Under the pieces are notes generated by a model. That model did not search any database and was not told where the DNA came from. It worked only from the letters and a program-made list of their open reading frames with translations. DNA of 64,000 bases from Pseudomonas baetica (GTDB lineage Bacteria > Pseudomonadota > Gammaproteobacteria > Pseudomonadales > Pseudomonadaceae): positions 1-64,000 of the forward strand of contig NZ_JAIHLQ010000038.1 in NCBI RefSeq assembly GCF_019733355.1, in the 5' to 3' direction. Positions 8,330-17,829 of the stretch are shown one piece after another. Numbering within the stretch: position 1 is the first letter of the stretch; each line of letters begins with the position of its first letter. The position numbers and the translations under genes are program-made.

Positions 8330-8710
8330 ATGCCCAAAATCAGATCTGTCTGCATCGTCGATGATGCCGGCGGTATGCGGAAGCTAGGTATCACGCTGCT
8401 TGAAAAACTCGGGTACGAGGTTCACGTCGCTGAGGATGGGTATAAGGCCCTGGCCGTGATCCGAGAAACAAACCCCGACGCATGTTTCATAGACCGTGAA
8501 ATGCCCCAGCTCGACGGGCTTAGGCTCATCGAGCTACTACGCGGTTGGAAGGATTGGGGTGACAAGCCAATCGCAATGCTTTCAGGTGCAAGCAGCGTTT
8601 TCGACCAGCAATCTGGTCTCATAAGCGGAGCCGATCTGTACCTGACTAAACCCTTCACACGGGCGAAGCTTGAACAAGCTCTAACTGAGATGGATGAACT
8701 CCTTGAATAG
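8330..8710 (+). CDS. Single-domain response regulator (PilG/PilH-like)
   Basis: 126 aa, a lone receiver domain. The acidic pair is DD at 11-12, the phosphoacceptor Asp55 lies in FIDREMPQLDG, and the conserved lysine lies in LTKPF. In Pil-Chp systems such receivers take phosphate from ChpA and act on the twitching motor or cyclase. It is the first gene of a six-gene operon under a class B motif. It overlaps the next gene by 17 bp. All catalytic residues are intact. Confidence 0.9.
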   Translation: MPKIRSVCIVDDAGGMRKLGITLLEKLGYEVHVAEDGYKALAVIRETNPDACFIDREMPQLDGLRLIELLRGWKDWGDKPIAMLSGASSVFDQQSGLISGADLYLTKPFTRAKLEQALTEMDELLE

Positions 8711-9188
8711 CCTCAAGCAGAAAGGGGGGATGCACTTTGCCGGTTACCGGATAGGTGAAACTTACTGCCTTAGCCCGTCTACTTCGATCATTGCTGTAGA
8801 TCAGGTGCCGAAGTTGCTCAATCAAATTCCGGGCACCAAGCCGTGGTTGATGGGCGCTGGGAGATTGGGCAGACAACTCCTTCCCTTCGTAAATATTTCA
8901 CGCTTTTTGAACATATATCGAGACCCCGCCCTAGTTAATGAAGCAGGAGCGGCCCTGTTTGTTAAGGGCGGTGAGGGCGTCGGTAACGTGGCACTTGTCG
9001 TAGATGAGATTTGCGAATTCTTACTTGCGAGCGAGCTTCGGGATTGCGATCAGAGTGAATTCATGATCCCCCCAGGGCTTGGTAAGAGCATGCGGAAAGC
9101 TGTAACTGCAAGGGGCCGCACCTGGGCCCTCATTGATCTCCCAGCGCTAATAGCAGACGACAAGCTGCAGAACGTTGACCTCACTTGA
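8694..9188 (+). CDS. pilI: CheW-like coupling protein PilI
   Basis: 164 aa CheW-fold adaptor that links the transducer to the kinase. GTKPWLMGAGRLGRQLLPFVNI matches the PilI pattern of a loop followed by GRLLP, and GNVALVVDEICEF the second subdomain. The start at 8694 overlaps the receiver gene. An ATG at 8730 directly behind AAAGGGGGG would give 152 aa and may be the true start. Position between receiver and transducer is the same as in chromosomal pil-chp clusters. Confidence 0.8.
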   Translation: MNSLNSLKQKGGMHFAGYRIGETYCLSPSTSIIAVDQVPKLLNQIPGTKPWLMGAGRLGRQLLPFVNISRFLNIYRDPALVNEAGAALFVKGGEGVGNVALVVDEICEFLLASELRDCDQSEFMIPPGLGKSMRKAVTARGRTWALIDLPALIADDKLQNVDLT

Positions 9189-9210
9189 CCCCCACCCGAG
9201 ATTGGACAGC

Positions 9211-11202
9211 ATGAGTAATAATTCTTCCATCGTTTCACTAGCAACAATTATGGTCCTCCTGTCGGGTGGCGCAGCCGGTTATACCGGGTATCAATTCCTG
9301 AAAAACAATACCCAGCAAGGCTTCTTGCTGAAGGCCAGCTACCAAGCACAAACAAGCGCTATGCAGGCCATTTACCTTGCTGAGCGAGCAGCGACAGATA
9401 GCAGCTACAACTCAGATATGGCTAATTTAGAAAATGTTGTAGAGAAAGCATTCGCTGCTCTGCGCAACGGTGATCCAGTCCGAGGTATCGAACCAGCTCC
9501 ACCAGTAGTGCTGGCGAATCTGGAATCACTTCAGAAGGTCTGGGCAGAGATTTCACCATCAATCTCCCAAATTGTTAGCCAGCGTACAGTTACTGATCAA
9601 TACAGCAGGACTCTGGCTGACACCCAGAGAACCGCAGCCGAGGCTTTAAAAGCTGCGAAGGAGGCTCGTGCGAGCCTTGAAGCATCATCGGCCGGGCCGC
9701 AAATCAAGGGACAGCTTTCTAAGGCTGTGTCGTCGCTGGAAGAAGGCCAGCAAGCTTTGAGCTCGGATGGCGCTATCAACAGCGATACGTTGCGGGCGGC
9801 TGCGAGCGCATTCAGCCAGTATGTGACTACATTGGCCAGGCTCGGACAGTCGCTTCCAAAAGATCAAGACTTTATGACCCCCTTGGTCAAAAGCTATCGA
9901 GAAGCTGAATCCGTCGTTCGCCTGGTTCAAAAGACCATTGATAACGCATCAGGGGTAAGTGAAAACATTCCGCATGCGAAAACTATTTGGAATGTCCGTG
10001 ACCGAGTTTCTTCGTCCGCGGCCAGCCTCATCGGTTCAGTTGAAGCACTGCCTGACAGTCGCCCAATGGGGATCACTATCGTCGCAGGCCTGGGCGGATT
10101 AACGTTGCTCCTTTCGATTATCTCAATGCTGATGATGCGATCGATCACTAGCAGTCGTACAGAGTCCATTGAGACTCAGGGCCGCCATCAAGAGGTCTCG
10201 ATAAGCACACGATCTAAGCATTTGAAATTGCTGCTTGATGAGATCGAGTTGGTAGGGCAGGGCAAGCTCAATACACGGTTGACTGAAGACAACGAAGCTA
10301 CGCGCGATATCGCCAAGGGCCTTAACAAAACATTTGGCAATTTCGCCACAATTCTTGACGAAGTCAAAGAAACAATCATTGGCCTTTCCGCAGCGACTGA
10401 GCAAACCCTGATAACTGAGCAGAACGTTGCACAGAATCGTGGCGAGCAGGACAAGGCAATTGAACATATCAGCCAATTGTTTGGCGATCTGTCTCAGTTC
10501 ATCAACCAGATTGAGGATATGACGTTAGAGACTCAGCAGATCTCTGACGACATGGTGCAGAAGGTTGCCTCGGGTGAATCGTCGGTAACACAGGTTCATG
10601 ACAACATCCTCGAGCTGCAACAGCAGACCCTGTCAATCCAACACCGCTCGAAACACATGATCGAGAGTTTCCAGGTTCTGGAAACAATTGCGCAGGTTGT
10701 TGCAGAGGTAGCCTCCAGGGCCGCGATGCTCTCTTTCAACGCAAACCTTATGGCTGATGAGCTTCAGGATAAGGGGCAGTCGATCCGCATTGCCAACGCA
10801 GCAAAGGCAATGTCCCGCCTTAGTGAAGAGACGAAAGATGCGGTCGTGCAAATTAATGTCCAGCTGAAAACAATGAACGATGCCGCACGCGAAAACCAGT
10901 CCGCGGTGGATCGTGCGCAGCGTGAAACAGACAAGCTCCGTGATAGGTCGAATGTTGCTCAAGACGCATTGAAAGACATCAAGGACCTGGCTGGTAACCT
11001 GACTCTGGGTGCACAGCGTGCAACCGAAGACACAAAACAGCTGAAGGCGAAGTCGAGCGACGTGGGAGATCTTGTAGACAGCGTAAACCAGTACAGCGCT
11101 GATAACAGCGCAGCTAGCGAGCAGACAGCCGTCGCAATCAAAAACGTTAACCGACAAGCTCAAGACCTACAGAGCACGATCGCTCAATTCTCCAAGGACT
11201 GA
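9211..11202 (+). CDS. pilJ: Methyl-accepting transducer PilJ
   Basis: 663 aa, close to the usual PilJ length. A first membrane helix lies near residues 8-26 and a second near 285-310 (GLGGLTLLLSIISM), enclosing a periplasmic helical sensor. A HAMP-like and a long cytoplasmic signalling helix pair follow. The hairpin tip is divergent from classical receptors (EVASRAAMLSFNANLMADEL instead of the E-rich canonical tip). It would sense surface or pilus-related cues. The ATG at 9211 is preferred over an upstream TTG within pilI. A GCATGC palindrome lies within the sensor coding region (9968-9985). Confidence 0.85.
   Translation: MSNNSSIVSLATIMVLLSGGAAGYTGYQFLKNNTQQGFLLKASYQAQTSAMQAIYLAERAATDSSYNSDMANLENVVEKAFAALRNGDPVRGIEPAPPVVLANLESLQKVWAEISPSISQIVSQRTVTDQYSRTLADTQRTAAEALKAAKEARASLEASSAGPQIKGQLSKAVSSLEEGQQALSSDGAINSDTLRAAASAFSQYVTTLARLGQSLPKDQDFMTPLVKSYREAESVVRLVQKTIDNASGVSENIPHAKTIWNVRDRVSSSAASLIGSVEALPDSRPMGITIVAGLGGLTLLLSIISMLMMRSITSSRTESIETQGRHQEVSISTRSKHLKLLLDEIELVGQGKLNTRLTEDNEATRDIAKGLNKTFGNFATILDEVKETIIGLSAATEQTLITEQNVAQNRGEQDKAIEHISQLFGDLSQFINQIEDMTLETQQISDDMVQKVASGESSVTQVHDNILELQQQTLSIQHRSKHMIESFQVLETIAQVVAEVASRAAMLSFNANLMADELQDKGQSIRIANAAKAMSRLSEETKDAVVQINVQLKTMNDAARENQSAVDRAQRETDKLRDRSNVAQDALKDIKDLAGNLTLGAQRATEDTKQLKAKSSDVGDLVDSVNQYSADNSAASEQTAVAIKNVNRQAQDLQSTIAQFSKD
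9966..9984. promoter_or_regulatory. parS-like palindrome inside pilJ
   Basis: ATTCCGCATGCGAAAACTA, coding for NIPHAKT in the periplasmic domain. It shares the reading phase with the copies in chpA and chpB. Confidence 0.5.
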
Positions 11203-11204
11203 CG

Positions 11205-11996
11205 ATGAATAGCCTCGATGCACCGGCTGAGCTGGACATATTTGACCGATGGTTAGTGACTATCGAGGCTAGGTTCTCAATACAGATTGATGCTAACCGT
11301 CAGGGCGCGTTCAAGAGCGCTCTGACGCGTTTTGTAGAAAGTATTGGTATGGACCTGGAAAGCCTGGATGAACGGCGTAAGTCGGGCCGTGTGGACGCTG
11401 AGACATGGTCAATGCTTCTACATCTGGCTACGAACCATGAAACTCGGTTCTTTCGATCGCTGCCAGCCACTGAACGAATCGTCAAGCTATGCGAAGGCAT
11501 TACCTCGCCGCGGATTCTCTCTGTCGGATGTTCGTCCGGAGAAGAGCCTTTCAGCATTGCTTCCGCGCTACTAGATGCTGGTCACCCGACTTTCAGGGTT
11601 CACGGTACCGATGTTTCATCTGTGTGCATAAACACTGCGCGTGAGGGGCTGTACCCAAGGCATGAAGGTGTTGGCTTACTGGCCGCGGCCCCTACCCGCG
11701 GTAACAAGATGCGATTTCACAGGTTCGTCCGTGAAATGGTGACGTTTGAGGAGCACAACATTCTGCAAGACAGACCCGTGCAACTGGCGAATCCGAACAT
11801 CGTAATCACACAGAACATGCTCATCTACTACCGCACAGATACTAGATACGAAATCCTGGACAGACTTTCAGCAATGCTTGTCCCAGGTGGCCACCTCATC
11901 ACCGGCCCCGGGGAGACCCTCAATTGGTCTCACCCATTCATGACCCGTATTCCAAACAGTAATCCCAACGTATTCCAAAGGTCTGTCGATGTCTAA
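11205..11996 (+). CDS. pilK: CheR-type methyltransferase PilK
   Basis: 263 aa. SAM-binding motif ILSVGCSSGEEPFSIA is followed by HGTDVSSVCINTA and NIVITQNMLIYY, the expected CheR order. It would methylate glutamates of the adjacent transducer. The N-terminal 70 residues are the helical CheR N domain. It starts two bases after the pilJ stop and overlaps chpA by 8 bp, so translation is coupled. Confidence 0.88.
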   Translation: MNSLDAPAELDIFDRWLVTIEARFSIQIDANRQGAFKSALTRFVESIGMDLESLDERRKSGRVDAETWSMLLHLATNHETRFFRSLPATERIVKLCEGITSPRILSVGCSSGEEPFSIASALLDAGHPTFRVHGTDVSSVCINTAREGLYPRHEGVGLLAAAPTRGNKMRFHRFVREMVTFEEHNILQDRPVQLANPNIVITQNMLIYYRTDTRYEILDRLSAMLVPGGHLITGPGETLNWSHPFMTRIPNSNPNVFQRSVDV

Positions 11997-14900
11997 CAAA
12001 CTGCGTATCGCCCAACTGACTTGGCTTCGGGCTCCTATACAGAAGAGCGTCGACACGACCAAGTTGCAGCTTGAAGTCTTTAATAAAAAGTCAAAAGCTT
12101 TAGCGAGTCCTCCACCCGATGCCGAGCCTGTTTGGTTTGAAAACCAAAAGAAGGATCGCGATGCTGCATTCAAAAATGTCGAGATCGAGGTCAAGCATAT
12201 CCATGCCGCGCTCGATGTTGCTGAGTGCATCGGCGGCAGTGCCTTAGCACTCGAAGTGAAGATCATCGTTACAAACATTGCAGATCATCGACTAGCTCAA
12301 GAGAAGATTGAGCAGGCGCTCGTCTCAATAATGGGTAGTCTTCTGACCATACCGAAGTTTCTGGGTATGGTTGTGGACGGCGCGCCAGATAGCGCTGGCA
12401 TCCTTGCTAAACAGATCAACGAATTGAGGGAGCTCCGTGGGGTTCCACTACTGGAAGAGGACAACCTTCTTCCACCCGATGTGGAGTTCGTCTACGTCGA
12501 GCCACCACATCGAAACCGCGATGTTTCTGACGATGAACGTCAGGATGTCTTTGGTCGTTCGCCCAAGCGATTTCAAACCGCATTCAGCGCGTACATGACC
12601 AACCAGAATAAAGCTGCGGTTATCGAACTGCGCGACATTCTTCGAGAACTTCAGGTCGTAACAAGCGATTTGGAAGTCGGTTGCTTTTGGTGGGTCGGGG
12701 AGTGCCTGACTGAAGCACTTGCTTGTGGTGCTATCCGAGCGGCTGGCGATACCCTTTCAAAAATTCGTATGCTATCTGTTGCCATTCAGAAAGCCGAGTC
12801 TGACGGAGAGGATGGTGCTAAAGCGACGCTAGGTGTCACAAGATTCAAATCCCTGCTTTCTGTCTTAAGCATGTCCGCGAAGCTACCCCAGTCCATCGAA
12901 GACGTGTTGGCCGTATTCAACGTCAGAAAGTCAGTGGACGCTACCTCGCTCGCGGAGCTTCAAGCCCGTATTGAAACCGCCAGTGCTGACTCGATAAAGG
13001 ATGTGGTAGTCGAGCTCAAACCTCTGCTGGAAACCTCTATGGTTTCCCTTGGCCGGGCGATCATCAGCAAATCGCCGCTGACGTTTGATGCCCAGATTGC
13101 GACCTTCAGGGCCTCCATCCGGCAGGTAGCCAGCGTGTTCTACATGGTGAACGAGAGCGAGATGGCTGCTGTCGCGGCGCAATCGCTAGCGAGAGTGGAG
13201 AAGGTGTCCACCGTGGACGGTTTCACAACTGAAGTGATTGAGAAGCTGAAGTCGGATTTCATGTTCCTTGATGAACACATCCGACGCCTGGACTCAAACG
13301 AATCGATTCAATCATTGCGTATTCCAGGGGTAAAACCTGACGTCATCGCCAGCGTTGTGGAGCAATCCATCAAAGAGTTGGCACTCACCCGACGCTCGAT
13401 CACCGATCACTTGGATAGCGGCGCAGGCATCGAGGATTTGAGATCAGGCCTAAACTGCTTGGTAGGCGCCAGCGCCGCACTGTCCTTCACGGGATTGACT
13501 CGTGCAGGTCTTGTTCTCAATGGGTCATGCCAGGGCTTCCTGAGTCAGATGACTGAACAGGGGATCAAAGGGTCCACTGCGGTAGATATGTCGGCACGGG
13601 CACTTGTAGCCGTCGAGAGTTACCTTGCGGCCATTCTGGCCGGCATGGCACCGTCCCCTACCCTCATGACACGGGCTGAAGAAGCACTTAGCGAGCTGAA
13701 CATCCAGGTTGAGCACGTTGATGTTGTATCTCCCTCAGAATTGATGGAAAAGTTTGAGGCAGCAATCGCTACCGACGAAGTTAATGAGAGCGACGAAAAT
13801 CACTTCCTCTCAGAAATCTTTGAGCTCAGAAAGATCTTCGAGCCCGTACTGCTCAAACCAGATGTTCGCGATAGAAAGACAATGGAGCAGCTGTACAAAG
13901 CCGCGGACCGTTTGGCGATGGGTGCGAAACTGTATGGGTTCGACTCATTCCACCGCCTTGCAAGAGCAATGGGCACGTTCAGTCAGACGGTTAATAACCA
14001 TTCACGAGATGAGGGTTTCAATCGCACCGAAGCTGACGCTTTAGTCGTTTCGTCCCTCCAGATGATTTTCCGTTGCATGGACGAATACTCTGCTCGCGGT
14101 AAGGTCTCTATCTTCACTAGGGATATGGAGAAAGCCCTACTTGCCCAGTCCGATCCAGGCATCGTCCAAGCACTCGACGAACCCCAAATTACCAACCACG
14201 ACGTGAATCAGAATCCTGACTCCTCAGATACTAGTTCGGTGCTGGTTGGTGAGTTGGTTGAACTCGATACTGTTACTGAGCTCCGCGAATATCCAGAAGG
14301 CATCGACGGCGGCCACATCGAACTCTACCGTGAGGAATTCGTCCTCTACCACGGGATTCTCCTGTCATTTAGCGAGGCCAGCCAACCTCATCTGACTCGT
14401 GACATTTGCAGAGCTGCGCATTCAATTCACGGCATCTCAGGGTCTGTGAATTGTGAGGTATTGCACGAGGTATACGGCGTCCTAGAGTCTCGTTTTGAGG
14501 TTCTGTTCACGGCTGGCAAAGCGCTAACGGCCGACGACATATCGGTGCTTACCGACGTACTCGCGCAGACGCATAAGTACATGTTGGATTTCCCGTGGGT
14601 GTCTGAGACTTCGCGCTTAGGTGCATGGGTCACGATGGCTGCCTCGATTGGAGATGACATTGAGGAAGCGGAATTCACTGAAATGCCTGCCGCGATTGCT
14701 AAGCCGCCAACCGAGCAGAAGGTGGAGGTTTTCGCAAGGCACGACAAATCGGAAGGTGATTCTGAGGAGCAAAAAATTCCGCATGCAGAATCTTTTTTGA
14801 CCAACGACACAGGACCGACCCATGGTGAGGAAGTTGAAGCAGTCACCATTCAAGCGTCTATGGAGATTCCTCCAGAGTACAACGAGGATTTCCAGTTCTA

Positions 14901-17829
14901 TCTAGATGAAGCTGAGGATGTGTTCCCCGATCTCGAAAGCAACGTTGCAGCCTGGCTCGAGGATATGAACGATAAAGATTTGGTGCTGACCATCAAACGC
15001 AATATGCACACCCTGAAAGGTGCAGCGTTGATGGCGGAAGCACAATCGATTGCAGCAATTACGCATTCGATGGAAAGTCTGTTTGAAAGCCTTTCAATTA
15101 AGCTTATCAATCCAAGTCCAGCGTGCGCTCAGCTAGTTATGCTGGTGATGCAAGCTATTACGGCGATGACGGAGGATGTTAAGAAGGGCCGTGGATACTC
15201 AATACCGAGTGCCCTGATTCAATGCCTTGAACAATCCGTAAATACAAACACAATCGATCTGTCTTTACTCCATTCAGATCAAGCAATTCCCGGTGCTCAA
15301 CTCGAGGCACAGATTCAGACCGTGATCCCAAGCGAGCCCGTTCTTGAGCCTGCCACCGAAGACCAAACCAGTCTCGAGCAGCCTCATGACACAGGCGAAG
15401 TACCGGAACAAATGCCGGAGGTAACGTTCCTCGATGAGGTCAGCGCTGATCAAGCTGAAACCAAACCGGCTCGGAAGAAACGAGGTGGCCGCGGAAAAGG
15501 TGGCAGGGGCCAAGCTTCAACGGCTGCTGCCGAGATGGAAACTGATGGCGAGTATGGCCCAGCTGTACGTGAGCATAGCGTTCAGGGAGGCATAAATAAT
15601 GAGGAAATCACCACTGATGACGCCGAGCAGGCGACAGTCTTAAACATTCCTCAAGCACCTGAACAGCTGATTCAGTCCGACGATATCGTAGCGAAAGAAT
15701 CAACTGCTGATCAAAATCCTGTGCAGGAATCCCAACCTCAGCGGGAGACTGATGACCAAAACCAAATCGCCCCTAGCAAAAAGATTTCGCATGCGAAATC
15801 TTTTGAGGACGATCCAGTACGAGCCGAATACGCCCGCCAAGCTTCCGAGGCATTCGACAGGCTCTACACCATTAAAATGGACAGCGATATTGAAGTCGAA
15901 CAACCGATCGTCTCTAACGCTGTACTAGACCTGCTAGGGCGTGAGCAGGCCCAGGCCAGTAATGAGGGCAAGAAATCTAACGGGGGTACCTCCGAAAAGA
16001 TCCGTGTAGAACTTCATCTGTTAGAGGCTGCTGCGGAAAGGGCTTCGGAATTGGTCGCGGTACGCTACCGTCTTAGTGCCCTGAACGAAGAGGCGCACAT
16101 CCGGCTAACCGGTGCCCGGGAATTACTTGAAGCCAACAGTCTTCAACACGGTCAGCTTACGACGGCCCTCAGGAGCTTCTTCAACAATCAACCTCAGGCC
16201 CGGAAATTTGAGGATGCTGCTGAAGCAGATTTAGAGCGGTTCAATGACCTTTCTGCGATGCATGTTGCAATGGGTGCACAAGTAGATGAAGTCCGTGAAC
16301 AGGTTCACGAGATCTTCTCGTACATCCGCCAAATGCGAAATGCTCTCTATGAGCTTGATCCCGCCCTAATCGGACTCCAGCGAGATCTGCTCCATTCTCG
16401 CCTGGTACCATTCCTCAACGCCAGACAGAAGCTGACAGGGGCTGCGAAGACAGCCGCGAAAGCAACTGGCAAGGAAGTTGAAGCGACGATGGCGGGTGAA
16501 GAAGTCATCATGGATAAGATGATGCTGGACGCAATATCTGACCCTTTGACTCATATTATTCGGAACGCCATAGACCACGGTATCGAACCCCCTGCCGAAC
16601 GTTTGAGGCTTGGTAAGCCGGAATTAGGCTCTGTAAACATCAAAGCATCCCGCCGGGCTAAACACATCGTTCTCGAGATCAGTGACGACGGTCGAGGCAT
16701 TGATGTTGAAGCCGTACACCGTAAAGCCATTGAGATGAAGATCATCTCCAATAGCGATCAACTGAGCCGTGCCGAGATCATGCGACTGATCACACATAGC
16801 GGTTTTTCGACCGCGGCTAAGCTGACGCATGTCTCGGGCAGGGGTGTTGGGATGGACATCGTTGCAACCACTGTTGAGGGGCTTGGGGGTCGCCTCTATA
16901 TCGAAAGTGAGAAGGGTATCGGCACTCGGTTTCTGATTGAGTTGCCATTCACAATCGGCTCTAACAAAGCAATGATAGTGAGCTCTGGCAGCCAATGGTT
17001 TGCGATTCAGAGCTATTCAATGGTTCAAGTATTACTTGTATCTCGTAGTTCCCTGGCAGCGCAAAGAGCAGCTAATGGCTTTGCTACTGTCACGTACGAC
17101 GACCGCAGCTTCGACGTCGTTCACCTAGCAGATCTGGTCGCTATGCCGGACTCACGCAGTGCCGATCAGAAAGGAGGGGATGTAACAGTCATTCTTTGCC
17201 AGCAAGGTGATGAACGGATAGCTATCGAGGTGGCTGAAGTCGACTCTATGCCAGAAATCCACATCAGAAAGCTTGAAGGTATGCTCGCGAATGTCCGTGG
17301 ATTGGTGGGTGAGACAGAGATGCAAGATGGCAGTCCTGTCTTCGTGCTGGACGTAATGGAAATGGCTCGACTGAATCTCAAGCAAGGTTCGAAAGGGTAT
17401 CAAGTTCGACAAAATCGCGTTCGTTCGCTGAAGCGTGAAAAAAAGCCAACTGTTTTGGTAGTAGACGACTCAAGAAGCTACCGCAGTCAACTTGAGCGAA
17501 TCTTCACCGGATTCGGATACACCGTCATAACTGCAGTCGACGGTCAGAACGCGTTGCACAAGTTGGGCTTAATCGATAAGCCGGACCTGATGCTGGTTGA
17601 TGTTGAGATGCCGAATATGAACGGTTTCGAGTTCACTGAGGCGATCAGGCGCAAGCCGGAATTTGACGACACTCCAATCATCATGATCACTACACGTACG
17701 GGCCTTGAAGAAAAAGCGATGCGGGCCGGCGTGACCAAGTATCTACTCAAACCTTGTGATGCACCGTCTCTTCAACAGGCTGTAGCTCAGATCAAGGCGC
17801 AGAAATCGATGGAGGAATCCGCAGCATGA
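11989..17829 (+). CDS. chpA: Giant hybrid chemosensory kinase ChpA
   Basis: 1946 aa, shorter than P. aeruginosa ChpA (about 2470). The N-terminal 750 residues are helical, FimL/PilL-N-like. Two phosphotransfer motifs are visible: AHSIHGISGS near 810 and MHTLKGAALM near 1004. A polar linker with a basic patch (KKRGGRGKGGRGQ near 1165) follows. The CheA core has its N box near 1514 (HIIRNAIDHGIEPP), SDDGRGID near 1563 and GRGVGMDIV near 1620. A CheW domain and a C-terminal receiver (Asp near 1871 in LVDVEMP, Lys in LLKPC) end the protein. It should phosphorylate the plasmid's receivers. Two parS-like palindromes lie in its linkers. Confidence 0.9.
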   Translation: MSNKLRIAQLTWLRAPIQKSVDTTKLQLEVFNKKSKALASPPPDAEPVWFENQKKDRDAAFKNVEIEVKHIHAALDVAECIGGSALALEVKIIVTNIADHRLAQEKIEQALVSIMGSLLTIPKFLGMVVDGAPDSAGILAKQINELRELRGVPLLEEDNLLPPDVEFVYVEPPHRNRDVSDDERQDVFGRSPKRFQTAFSAYMTNQNKAAVIELRDILRELQVVTSDLEVGCFWWVGECLTEALACGAIRAAGDTLSKIRMLSVAIQKAESDGEDGAKATLGVTRFKSLLSVLSMSAKLPQSIEDVLAVFNVRKSVDATSLAELQARIETASADSIKDVVVELKPLLETSMVSLGRAIISKSPLTFDAQIATFRASIRQVASVFYMVNESEMAAVAAQSLARVEKVSTVDGFTTEVIEKLKSDFMFLDEHIRRLDSNESIQSLRIPGVKPDVIASVVEQSIKELALTRRSITDHLDSGAGIEDLRSGLNCLVGASAALSFTGLTRAGLVLNGSCQGFLSQMTEQGIKGSTAVDMSARALVAVESYLAAILAGMAPSPTLMTRAEEALSELNIQVEHVDVVSPSELMEKFEAAIATDEVNESDENHFLSEIFELRKIFEPVLLKPDVRDRKTMEQLYKAADRLAMGAKLYGFDSFHRLARAMGTFSQTVNNHSRDEGFNRTEADALVVSSLQMIFRCMDEYSARGKVSIFTRDMEKALLAQSDPGIVQALDEPQITNHDVNQNPDSSDTSSVLVGELVELDTVTELREYPEGIDGGHIELYREEFVLYHGILLSFSEASQPHLTRDICRAAHSIHGISGSVNCEVLHEVYGVLESRFEVLFTAGKALTADDISVLTDVLAQTHKYMLDFPWVSETSRLGAWVTMAASIGDDIEEAEFTEMPAAIAKPPTEQKVEVFARHDKSEGDSEEQKIPHAESFLTNDTGPTHGEEVEAVTIQASMEIPPEYNEDFQFYLDEAEDVFPDLESNVAAWLEDMNDKDLVLTIKRNMHTLKGAALMAEAQSIAAITHSMESLFESLSIKLINPSPACAQLVMLVMQAITAMTEDVKKGRGYSIPSALIQCLEQSVNTNTIDLSLLHSDQAIPGAQLEAQIQTVIPSEPVLEPATEDQTSLEQPHDTGEVPEQMPEVTFLDEVSADQAETKPARKKRGGRGKGGRGQASTAAAEMETDGEYGPAVREHSVQGGINNEEITTDDAEQATVLNIPQAPEQLIQSDDIVAKESTADQNPVQESQPQRETDDQNQIAPSKKISHAKSFEDDPVRAEYARQASEAFDRLYTIKMDSDIEVEQPIVSNAVLDLLGREQAQASNEGKKSNGGTSEKIRVELHLLEAAAERASELVAVRYRLSALNEEAHIRLTGARELLEANSLQHGQLTTALRSFFNNQPQARKFEDAAEADLERFNDLSAMHVAMGAQVDEVREQVHEIFSYIRQMRNALYELDPALIGLQRDLLHSRLVPFLNARQKLTGAAKTAAKATGKEVEATMAGEEVIMDKMMLDAISDPLTHIIRNAIDHGIEPPAERLRLGKPELGSVNIKASRRAKHIVLEISDDGRGIDVEAVHRKAIEMKIISNSDQLSRAEIMRLITHSGFSTAAKLTHVSGRGVGMDIVATTVEGLGGRLYIESEKGIGTRFLIELPFTIGSNKAMIVSSGSQWFAIQSYSMVQVLLVSRSSLAAQRAANGFATVTYDDRSFDVVHLADLVAMPDSRSADQKGGDVTVILCQQGDERIAIEVAEVDSMPEIHIRKLEGMLANVRGLVGETEMQDGSPVFVLDVMEMARLNLKQGSKGYQVRQNRVRSLKREKKPTVLVVDDSRSYRSQLERIFTGFGYTVITAVDGQNALHKLGLIDKPDLMLVDVEMPNMNGFEFTEAIRRKPEFDDTPIIMITTRTGLEEKAMRAGVTKYLLKPCDAPSLQQAVAQIKAQKSMEESAA
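14771..14798. promoter_or_regulatory. parS-like palindrome inside chpA (first copy)
   Basis: Arms AAAAAATTC / GAATCTTTTTT around core CGCATGCA. It encodes KIPHAESFL in a linker between phosphotransfer regions. The extended A/T arms match those of the copy beside parA. Confidence 0.55.
15779..15804. promoter_or_regulatory. parS-like palindrome inside chpA (perfect 26 bp)
   Basis: A perfect palindrome; each half is AAAAGATTTCGCA or its complement. It encodes KKISHAKSF in a low-complexity linker. It is the best copy of the family and lies 11 kb from parA. Confidence 0.6.
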